A stretch of 64,000 nucleotides of DNA, taken from contig CAVRHY010000004.1 in assembly GCA_963721105.1 (NCBI GenBank), forward strand, positions 310,001-374,000, read 5' to 3'. This document shows, piece by piece, positions 53,170 through 60,425 of the stretch (positions are counted from its first letter, which is position 1; the number at the start of each line of letters is the position of its first letter). The DNA comes from Thermohalobaculum sp963721105 (GTDB lineage: Bacteria > Pseudomonadota > Alphaproteobacteria > Rhodobacterales > Rhodobacteraceae). The notes below the pieces were generated by a model. The model saw nothing but the letters and a program-made list of their open reading frames with translations, was not told the origin of the DNA and did no database searches. Made by a program: the position numbers and the translations under genes.

Positions 53170-53991
53170 TCACTTCACGCCCCCGAACAGCTCGTGGCCG
53201 TGGTTGACGTTGATGCCGCCCGAGACCGGGATGACGCCGCCGGTGACGTAGGCGCCGGACTTGCCGCAGAGGAACAGGATGCAGCCCTGGATGTCCGAGG
53301 GCACGCCGATCCGGCCCAGCGGGCAGTCATGCGCGATCGCCGCGCGCGTCTCGTCCGAGCGCATGAAGTGCTTTGTCATGTTCGAGACGAAGGGGCCGGG
53401 CGCCAGCGCGTTGACGGTGATGTGGCTGCGCGCCAGCTCCTTGGCGAGGATCCGGGTCAGGTGGTGCACGGCGGCCTTGGAGGCCGAGTAGGAATAGACG
53501 AGGTCGCCGGTCGGCGTCTCGCCGGCGACCGAGCCGATGTTGACGATACGGGCCGGGTCGTCCTCGGTGCCGGCGGCCTTCAGCAGGGGCGTCATGTCGC
53601 GGGTCAGCGTGAAGAGGCCGGCGACGTTGACGCTGAAGACCTTGTCCCAGCCGTCGAAGGGGAAGTCCTCGTAGGGCGCGCCCCAGCTTTTGCCGGCATT
53701 GTTGACCAGGATGTGCAGGCGGTCGGTGCGGGCGTTGACCTCGCCGGCAAGCGCCACGCAGCCCTCGGCGGTCGAGACGTCGCCGGCGAAGCCCTCGGCC
53801 GAGCCGGGGGCGCCGAGGGCGTTCAGCTCGTCGGCGACCGCCCGGCAGGCGTCGCCCTTGCGCGAGGCGATGAGAACGCGCGCGCCGGCCTGCACCAGCG
53901 CCTCGGCCATCATGCGGCCGATGCCGGTGGCAGCTCCGGTGACCAGCGCCGTCTTGCCCGCGACGCCGAAAAGATCCTCGATGAAGCTCAC
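53170..53991 (-). CDS. SDR family oxidoreductase
   Basis: Short-chain dehydrogenase of 273 residues. Cofactor loop TGAATGIGR, VLIASRKGDAC (Arg after the second strand suggests NADPH), NNAGKSWG, catalytic Ser in NIGSVAGE and YSASKAAVHHL, VNALAPGPF, and the end VTGGVIPVSGGINV. GTG 53991 follows GGGAGCAG. Precedes the MaoC gene; the pair could act as ketoacyl/hydroxyacyl-CoA reductase plus hydratase (inference). Confidence 0.9.
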   Translation of the reverse strand: MSFIEDLFGVAGKTALVTGAATGIGRMMAEALVQAGARVLIASRKGDACRAVADELNALGAPGSAEGFAGDVSTAEGCVALAGEVNARTDRLHILVNNAGKSWGAPYEDFPFDGWDKVFSVNVAGLFTLTRDMTPLLKAAGTEDDPARIVNIGSVAGETPTGDLVYSYSASKAAVHHLTRILAKELARSHITVNALAPGPFVSNMTKHFMRSDETRAAIAHDCPLGRIGVPSDIQGCILFLCGKSGAYVTGGVIPVSGGINVNHGHELFGGVK

Positions 53992-54131
53992 GCCTGCTCC
54001 CCTGTCCTCTGCCGTCAGTGCGGCCGATCCCGCCAGATCGCGTCATCGTCCGGCGCGACCGGACGATCTCTCTCCGCCGGGAGAGCGGCCCCGGTCAAGC
54101 CGCGGCATGACGAATATTCACAGGCCACCCG

Positions 54132-54788
54132 TCAGGTCTCGGCCGATACCGCCGTCTGATCGCTGAGGATCAGCTCGAATGCCTCGACCGGCGGGATGCC
54201 CAGGTCCTCGGCGACCATCCACAGGCGGTCCTGGCCGAAATGCATGGCGTCGCCGACGAAGAAGGTCGGCGCGCCGAACACGCCGCGCGCCACCGCGTCG
54301 TCGGTGTTCGCCTTCAGCCGCTCCTTGATCGCGGGTTCGGCCACGCGCTCGTGGAAGATCTGGGGGTCCATCCCCAGACCGTCGAGCACGGCGTCGATCT
54401 CGGCCCGCTGCGACAGGTCGCGGTCCTCGACCCACATCGCGTGGAACATGGCGTCGCAATAGTAGCGCAGCACCGGGTCGTCCAGGTAGGCCATCGCGCC
54501 GCGCAGGATCGTCAGCGTGTTCACCGGAAAGGCCGAGTTCCGCTTGTAGGGGATGCCGTAGTGCTGCACCCAGCGGGCCATGTCGTCGGCCATCCAGCGG
54601 CGCTTGGCGTCGACCGTGCCGGGCGGGCGGTTGCCGGTCGCCTGCATGATCCCGCCCAGGAAGACCGGCGTCCAGGTGACGTGCGCGTCGGCGCGGTCGG
54701 CGATCCGGGGCAGCACCATGTAGGCCAGGTACGAGGTCGGGCTGACGAAGTCGAAGAGGAACTCGACGGTCTTGGTCATGGCGCTCAC
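54132..54788 (-). CDS. 2-hydroxychromene-2-carboxylate isomerase-like DsbA-fold protein
   Basis: Kappa-class GST/NahD relative of 218 residues. FLFDFVSPTSYLAYMVLPRI has the SPxSY pattern with the catalytic Ser in place of the DsbA CxxC; FGAPTFFVGDAMHFGQDRL is the thioredoxin-fold cis-Pro segment. NahD acts in naphthalene catabolism with glutathione, but most homologues have other, unknown substrates. GTG 54788 overlaps the preceding SDR stop (GTGA); ATG 54779 is the alternative start. Confidence 0.87.
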   Translation of the reverse strand: MSAMTKTVEFLFDFVSPTSYLAYMVLPRIADRADAHVTWTPVFLGGIMQATGNRPPGTVDAKRRWMADDMARWVQHYGIPYKRNSAFPVNTLTILRGAMAYLDDPVLRYYCDAMFHAMWVEDRDLSQRAEIDAVLDGLGMDPQIFHERVAEPAIKERLKANTDDAVARGVFGAPTFFVGDAMHFGQDRLWMVAEDLGIPPVEAFELILSDQTAVSAET

Positions 54789-55573
54789 CAGCTCTCGGTC
54801 CAGGGGCGGAGGTCGGTCTCGAAGGTCCAGGCCGAGCGGTGCTGGGCGTGGATCTGCCAGTACGCCTCGGCAATGCGGGCCGGATCAACCACGGCGTCCG
54901 GGCCGCGTTCCAGCCGTTCGGGGAAATTCGTGCGGATCCAGTCGGTGTCGATGGCGGCGTCGACGACGAGGTGGGCCACGTGGATGCCCTTCGGCCCCAG
55001 CTCGCGCGCCATCGACTGGGCCAGCGCGCGCAGGCCGTGCTTGCCGGCGGCGAAGGCGGCGAAGCCCGGACCCCCGCGCACCGAGGCGGTGGCGCCGGTG
55101 AACAGGATCGTCCCCCGCCCGCGCGGCAGCATGACCCGCGCCGCCTGCCGCCCGGCCAGGAAGCCGGCGAAGCAGCACATCTCCCAGACCTTGCGGAAGA
55201 CCTGGGCCGTCGTCTCGGCGATCGGGAAGCGGACATTGCCGCCGATGTTGAAGACGCAGACCTCGATGGCGCCGACGTCGCGCTCGATCTCCTCGAACAG
55301 TCCCGCCGTATCGTCCTCGTCGCGCGCGTCGACACCGTAGGCGATGGCATGGTGGCCTGCGGCGCGGATGTCCCCGGCCAACGCTTCCAGCCGGTCCAGG
55401 TGGCGCGGGCGGCGGGTGATGCAGGCGGTGTAGCCGCCGGCGGCAAAGCGCCGGGCGATGGCGCCGCCGGTGGCGTCGCCGGCGCCGATGACAAGGCAGA
55501 CGCGGGTCTGCGGCCCCGTTTGCGCCCCCGTCTGCGCCCCGGTATGCGCCTCGGTATGCGTGGGATCGCTCAT
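54785..55573 (-). CDS. SDR family protein, atypical
   Basis: A 262-residue SDR. After an N-terminal low-complexity repeat (HTGAQTGAQTGPQT) comes VCLVIGAGDATGGAIARRF as cofactor site and FNIGGNVRF in place of NNAG. The usual YxxxK is replaced by FAAFAAGKHGLRALAQSMAR, so the catalytic Tyr is a Phe or absent; it may be an inactive or altered-function SDR. Overlaps the ligase stop (ATGA) upstream and the isomerase start downstream, so all are coupled. Confidence 0.85.
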   Translation of the reverse strand: MSDPTHTEAHTGAQTGAQTGPQTRVCLVIGAGDATGGAIARRFAAGGYTACITRRPRHLDRLEALAGDIRAAGHHAIAYGVDARDEDDTAGLFEEIERDVGAIEVCVFNIGGNVRFPIAETTAQVFRKVWEMCCFAGFLAGRQAARVMLPRGRGTILFTGATASVRGGPGFAAFAAGKHGLRALAQSMARELGPKGIHVAHLVVDAAIDTDWIRTNFPERLERGPDAVVDPARIAEAYWQIHAQHRSAWTFETDLRPWTESW

Positions 55574-57213
55574 TTCGGCGCGCGCCGCATCGGGTGGTCG
55601 GCGTAGCGGCTGCGCAGCGTCTTCTTCGAGACCTTGCCGGTCGCCGTCAGTGGCAGCTCGTCGACGAAGACGACGTCGTCCGGCACCTGCCAGGGCGCCA
55701 GATGCCGGGCGACGTGCTCGCGCAGGTCCTCGGGCTCCGGGTCGCGCTCGGAACCGGGGCCGGGCGCCCGCTGCACGACCAGCAGCGGGCGTTCGCCCCA
55801 TTTCGGGTGCGGCACGGCGATTACGGCGCAGTTGGCGACCGCCGGGTGCGTCATGGCGATGTTCTCGACGTCGATCGAGCTGATCCACTCGCCGCCGGAC
55901 TTGATCAGGTCCTTCGTGCGGTCGGCGATCATCAGAAAGCCCTGCGGGTCGATGGCGGCGACGTCGCCGGTGCGGAACCAGCCGCCCGGGGCCAGCGCCG
56001 CGCGGCTGGCCTCCTCGTTCTCGAAATAGCCAGAGGCGACGCCATTGCCGCGCACCAGCAGCTCGCCCGTTGCCTTGCCGTCCTCTGGCAGCCGGGCGCC
56101 GTCCTCGCCCACGATCTTCATCTCGACGCCGAACATGCGCCGGCCCTGCCGTGCCTTGAGGTCGACCCGGCGCGGCAGCGGCAGCTCCTCCTGCTCGGGC
56201 GTCAGCCGCGAGAGCGTGCCGACAGGCGACATCTCGGTCATGCCCCAGCCGTGGATCACGTCGACGCCGAAATCGCCCATGAAGCGCTCGATCATCCGCC
56301 GCGGCGCGGCCGAGCCGCCGACGACCACGGTGTCGAGCCCGTGCGGCTTGCGTCCCCGAGCCTCCATCTCGGCCAGGAGGCCGAGCCAGACGGTCGGCAC
56401 GCCGAAGGCGCAGTTCACAAGCTCGGCATCCATCAGGTCGAACAGGCTGGGCCCGTCCAGCCGCGGCCCCGGCATGATCAGCGAGGCGCCGGTCAGGGGC
56501 GCGGCATAGGGCAGCCCCCAGGCATTGGCGTGGAAAAGCGGCACGACGGGCAGGACGCGCCGTCCCTCGCCGTAGACCTGCTGCAGGCTCGCCGCGAGGA
56601 ACAGCGAGTGCAGCACCATGGCGCGGTGCGAATAGAGCACGCCCTTGGGGTCGCCCGTGGTGCCGGAAGTGTAGCAGAGCGCGCAGGCGGCGTCCTCGGG
56701 CAGCTCCGGCCAGTCGATCTCGTCCGGCCGGCCGTCGAACAGCGTCTCGTAGCTCTCGTGACCCTCGGGCGCCGCGTCGGCGGCGCAGAGCGCGATGGTC
56801 CGAAGGCCGCGCGGCAGCTGGTCGCGAAGCCCGTCGACGATCGGCGCGAAGGTCACGTCGAAGAACAGCACGCGGTCGGCGGCGTGATTGACGATGTAGG
56901 TGAACTGCTCGGCCGAGAGCCGCGGGTTGATCGTGTGGCAGACCGCGCCGACCCCGGCGATCGCGTAGTAGAGCTCGAAATGGCGGTAGCCGTTCCAGGC
57001 CAGCGTTGCGACCCGGTGGCCGGGGCCGATGCCCATCGCGCGGAGCGCGTTGGCCAGCCGCGCGACGCGGCCACGGATCTGCGGGTAGGTGGCGCGGTGC
57101 AGGCCAGCCTCGACGGTCGAGGAGACCACCTCGCGCGCCGGGTGGATCTCGGCCGCGTAGTCGAGAATGTCGCCGACCAGCAGCGGGCGGTGCATCATCT
57201 CGCCGTTCAGCAT
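55570..57213 (-). CDS. Fatty-acid CoA ligase, AMP-binding family
   Basis: Activates a fatty or aryl-alkanoic acid to its CoA thioester. About 547 residues: CYTSGTTGDPKGVLYSHRAM P-loop, GWGMTEMSPVG, WFRTGDVAAIDPQGF, DRTKDLIKSGGEWISSIDVEN and the C-terminal catalytic lysine in LPLTATGKVSKKTLR. The HxHxNAWGLPY stretch (PLFHANAWGLPY) places it with medium/long-chain FadD3-like ligases. ATG 57213 follows GGGGGA. First gene of a coupled run ligase-SDR-isomerase, then SDR-MaoC. Confidence 0.92.
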   Translation of the reverse strand: MLNGEMMHRPLLVGDILDYAAEIHPAREVVSSTVEAGLHRATYPQIRGRVARLANALRAMGIGPGHRVATLAWNGYRHFELYYAIAGVGAVCHTINPRLSAEQFTYIVNHAADRVLFFDVTFAPIVDGLRDQLPRGLRTIALCAADAAPEGHESYETLFDGRPDEIDWPELPEDAACALCYTSGTTGDPKGVLYSHRAMVLHSLFLAASLQQVYGEGRRVLPVVPLFHANAWGLPYAAPLTGASLIMPGPRLDGPSLFDLMDAELVNCAFGVPTVWLGLLAEMEARGRKPHGLDTVVVGGSAAPRRMIERFMGDFGVDVIHGWGMTEMSPVGTLSRLTPEQEELPLPRRVDLKARQGRRMFGVEMKIVGEDGARLPEDGKATGELLVRGNGVASGYFENEEASRAALAPGGWFRTGDVAAIDPQGFLMIADRTKDLIKSGGEWISSIDVENIAMTHPAVANCAVIAVPHPKWGERPLLVVQRAPGPGSERDPEPEDLREHVARHLAPWQVPDDVVFVDELPLTATGKVSKKTLRSRYADHPMRRAPK

Positions 57214-57445
57214 CGCGTCCCCCTTTTGGGCCGCCGCCATCCTATCAGGACAGTCCGGCCGCGCCACAGGGGAAAGGAGAGCGTCGAACGCAGCCGGCCC
57301 GCCGTCTGCACCGGCGGGCCACGGGCGTCACCATGCGGCGGCGTCATATCCGGAGCGGCCGATGCCGACCTTGCTCCCTCTCCGGGATGCGTCGCGCGAT
57401 CGCCGCGGCCGCCGACAGGAAGCGCGGCCGGCCGGCGTGCCCGGG

Positions 57446-58918
57446 TCAGGCGATGGCGGACCCCGGCCTGACCTTCGTCGTGTCCGGCACGGTCACGGCG
57501 GGCATGACGACGGCGTAAGGCCGGACTTCGCGGGCGATGCCCTTGAAGGTGATCGGCGCAAGCTGGGTCGCCTCGACGAGATCCCGGGCATGCGCCCAGG
57601 TCTCGTAGCTCATCACGATCCCGCCGGGCTCGGCGATGCCCTCGAGCCGCGCGGCAAGGTTCGCCTCGGCGCCGATGATCGTGTAGTCCATGCGCGCGTC
57701 CGACCCGAAGTTCCCGACATTGCAGTAGCCGGTGTTGATGCCGATCCGCGCCCGGAAAGGGTGCTCGACGCCGCGCGCCTTCCACTGTTCGTTGAGGACG
57801 AGCAACCGCGCCTGCATGGCCATTGCCATGCGAACGCAGGCGCGCGCGTCCTCGACGGTGCCGCGCGAGGTCGGGTCGCCGAAGAAGGCCACGATCGCGT
57901 CGCCGATGAACTTGTCGATCGTCGCGCCGTGCTCCTCGGCGATGTGCGACATCTCGGTGAAGTACTCGTTCAGCAGCGCCGTCAGGTCCTCGGGTTGCAG
58001 GCGTTCCGACGTCGCCGTGAAATCCTTGATGTCCGAGAAGAAGATGGTCAGCTTCTTGCGCTCGGTCGAGATCGTCGTGTCCTTCTCGCCCGAGAAGATA
58101 AGCCGGTAGATCTGCGGCGATATGTACCTCGACACCTTGAGCGAGACGTCGGCGAGGAAGGTGTTGTTGGCCGCCAGCTCGGCATTCATGCCGCGGAACG
58201 AGCGCGCTACCTGGTACTGGAGGGCCGCGAACGAGAACCCGACGGTGCCGCCGATCACCAGGTATGCGAACAGCCACTTGAACGATGCGAAGCTGAGCGC
58301 GATCGGCTGGCGCACCGACACGGTCTCGATGCCCCGGATGTCGCCGAGCGCCCAGTCACGCTTTGGGCTGTCCGGGTGCGTGTTGTGGCAGGCGACGCAT
58401 GGGGCGCCCATGACGACAGGGGTGGCGACGCGCATCTGCCGGTTGAGCAGGGTGCCGGTCGTCGAGACCAGGATCTCCGCCAGATCGCGCGTGGCGCGAA
58501 ACTGCCGCAACGCGTCCATCTCGAAGCTGTCCATCTCGTGCGGCGGGCGATTGGCGAACGGGAAGTCCGAGACAAATCGGTAGCCAACTCCGTCGGACCC
58601 CCCGCCGACGATTCCCGCGAGTTCGATCGAGAGCGTCGCGGGAACGGGGATGGCGCCGGGCACGTCGCGATAGGTTGCCAGCAGCCGGGTCGGGCCGTCA
58701 TGGCCGGCGATGCGGCCGACGACGTTGGTGGCGTAGTAGGCGCGGACCTTCGAGATCACCTCGCCGAGCGTTTGCGCCTGCGTCCTGAGGTTCTGGTCCG
58801 ACAGGTTGCGCATGTCGAGCCAGATCGCCACGGGCAGGGCGACCAGCGCGCCGATCACGAGGATGACAACCCAATAGGGCCGGTCGAGAAAGTATCTGCC
58901 CAGCGTTCCCCGTTTCAA
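57446..58918 (-). CDS. Class III nucleotide cyclase with heme-type DUF3365 sensor domain
   Basis: A 490-residue membrane protein predicted to make cAMP (or cGMP). Membrane segment WVVILVIGALVALPVAIWL (about 16-34); periplasmic DUF3365/Tll0287-like domain with a CVACH heme c motif (Cys174, Cys177, His178); second segment FAYLVIGGTVGFSFAALQY; short helical linker; cyclase domain (about 288-470) with metal Asp296 in FFSDIKDF, purine-site Lys336 and Asp340 in DKFIGDAIVAF, and IIGAEANLAARLE with the transition-state Asn/Arg. All catalytic residues are present. Heme attachment would make this a redox or gas sensor. Confidence 0.87.
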   Translation of the reverse strand: MKRGTLGRYFLDRPYWVVILVIGALVALPVAIWLDMRNLSDQNLRTQAQTLGEVISKVRAYYATNVVGRIAGHDGPTRLLATYRDVPGAIPVPATLSIELAGIVGGGSDGVGYRFVSDFPFANRPPHEMDSFEMDALRQFRATRDLAEILVSTTGTLLNRQMRVATPVVMGAPCVACHNTHPDSPKRDWALGDIRGIETVSVRQPIALSFASFKWLFAYLVIGGTVGFSFAALQYQVARSFRGMNAELAANNTFLADVSLKVSRYISPQIYRLIFSGEKDTTISTERKKLTIFFSDIKDFTATSERLQPEDLTALLNEYFTEMSHIAEEHGATIDKFIGDAIVAFFGDPTSRGTVEDARACVRMAMAMQARLLVLNEQWKARGVEHPFRARIGINTGYCNVGNFGSDARMDYTIIGAEANLAARLEGIAEPGGIVMSYETWAHARDLVEATQLAPITFKGIAREVRPYAVVMPAVTVPDTTKVRPGSAIA

Positions 58919-59231
58919 CCCGATCTCTCCTGCGCCCGCCCCGGGAAACGCGACCGGACCGGCCGCGCGCTGCGCCGGAGGGTCCGGCGGTATCTTGCCT
59001 TAGCGGCTGTCATGCCAACGCGGCGCAGAAAATGATCTGCCGGATGCGCACAAGACCTTCGAATCGAAAGATTGATACACCGGAAATGGGGCGGATCGAC
59101 GATTATTGACGCGCCGTCCGGCGTGACGGCGCGACGAAGGACGCGCCAGGGGGCCTGTTTCCCGCTTCTGGCGCTTGCGCCCCGGCATGCGCTGCGGGCA
59201 ACGTGCGCCGTAGCAGTCGCGGGAGAAAGCC
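58919..59231. other. Divergent spacer with hairpin
   Basis: Lies between the cyclase (minus) and the CurA-type reductase (plus). It has a perfect GCGCCGTC / GACGGCGC hairpin with a six-base loop at 59111-59132 and an AT-richer patch at about 59030-59110. No gene is seen. Confidence 0.5.
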
Positions 59232-60284
59232 ATGGCCGACCAGATGAAACGAATCGTGCTGGCGAAACGCCCGCAGGGCGAGCCGACGCTGGATGATTTC
59301 CGGCTGGAGGAGGCGGCGGTGCCATCCTGCCCGGACGGCGGCATCCTGGTGCGCGTGCTCTGGCAGTCGCTCGACCCCTACATGCGCGGGCGGATGGACG
59401 AGTCGAAATCCTACGCCGCGGCGGTTCCCGTCGGCGGCACGATGGAGGCCGGCTGCGTCGCCGAGGTGATGGAGTCGAAGAACGAGACCTTCCGCCCCGG
59501 CGACATCGTCGAGGGGCGCTTTGGCTGGTGCACCCACGCCGCCAGCGACGGCAAGGGGGTGCGCAAGGTCGACCCGTCGGTCGCGCCGATCCAGACCGCG
59601 GTCGGCGTGCTGGGGATGCCGGGACTGACGGCCTATGTCGGGCTGCTGGACCATGGCAGGCCGAAGGAAGGCGAGACGCTGGTCGTCTCGGCCGCCACGG
59701 GGGCCGTCGGCTCGGTCGTCGGGCAGCTCGGGAAAATCCACGGGCTGCGCGTCGTCGGCGTCGCGGGCGGGCCGGAGAAGTGCCGCTACGCGGTCGACGA
59801 GCTGGGCTTTGACGAGTGCCTGGATCATCATGCCGCGCCGGACGGCGAGGCGCTGCGCCACCAGATGGCTGCCGCGTGCCCGAAGGGCGTCGACATCTAC
59901 TACGAGAACGTCGGCGGCAAGACGCTGGATGCCGTCATGCCGCTGATGAACACCTGGGGGCGCATCCCGATCTGCGGGATGATCTCGCAGTACAACCTTG
60001 GCGGCATGGGCATGGCAGGCGGGGCGGGGCCGGACCGTCTGCCGAAGATCTGGCGTATAATCCTGACGCAGCGGCTGAGCGTGCGCGGCTTCATCATCTT
60101 CGACCACTACGACCGGTTCGGAGACTTCCAGCGCGACGTGTCGGACTATATCCGGGACGGGCGGCTGAAGTACCGCGAGTGGGTGACCGAGGGCCTGGAG
60201 AACGCGCCGAAGGCGTTCCTGGAGATGCTGAAGGGCGGCAATTTCGGCAAGACGCTGGTGAAGGTGGCCGAGCCGCGCGGGTAG
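59232..60284 (+). CDS. NADP-dependent oxidoreductase, CurA / leukotriene B4 dehydrogenase type
   Basis: Zinc-free medium-chain reductase of alkenals and enones, 350 residues. Seen: LWQSLDPYMRGRMDE, MPGLTAYVGLLDHGRPKEGETL, cofactor motif SAATGAVGSVVGQLGKI, GVDIYYENVGGKTLDAVM and RGFIIFDHYDRF near the C-terminus, all hallmarks of the CurA/PTGR family. ATG 59232 follows GGGAG. Stands alone between two cyclase genes. Confidence 0.93.
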   Translation: MADQMKRIVLAKRPQGEPTLDDFRLEEAAVPSCPDGGILVRVLWQSLDPYMRGRMDESKSYAAAVPVGGTMEAGCVAEVMESKNETFRPGDIVEGRFGWCTHAASDGKGVRKVDPSVAPIQTAVGVLGMPGLTAYVGLLDHGRPKEGETLVVSAATGAVGSVVGQLGKIHGLRVVGVAGGPEKCRYAVDELGFDECLDHHAAPDGEALRHQMAAACPKGVDIYYENVGGKTLDAVMPLMNTWGRIPICGMISQYNLGGMGMAGGAGPDRLPKIWRIILTQRLSVRGFIIFDHYDRFGDFQRDVSDYIRDGRLKYREWVTEGLENAPKAFLEMLKGGNFGKTLVKVAEPRG

Positions 60285-60310
60285 AGGGATCTGCCCCCTC
60301 GGCCGGTCCT

Positions 60311-60373
60311 CGCCCCCGCGCAGGCGGGGGGCTGTCCGGGCAGAGGGAGAGTCCCGCTTTCGCGGGAATGACG
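60311..60373. repeat. REP-like pair of palindromes
   Basis: Two adjacent perfect hairpins: CCCCCGC-GCAG-GCGGGGG (60313-60330) and TCCCGC-TTTC-GCGGGA (60352-60367), the second followed by ATGACGG. This form (TCCCGCTTTCGCGGGAATGACGG) is a common dispersed intergenic element in proteobacterial genomes. It lies between convergent genes. Confidence 0.6.
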
Positions 60374-60425
60374 GGCTGCGGTCGGAATCCCGCTTTGCGT
60401 GAGGGCGTGCCGCCGCGCACTCGCG

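Noticed and set aside
55594..57471. Plus-strand frame of about 625 codons opposite the fatty-acid CoA ligase
   Set aside because: Antisense shadow; the ligase on the minus strand has every family motif.
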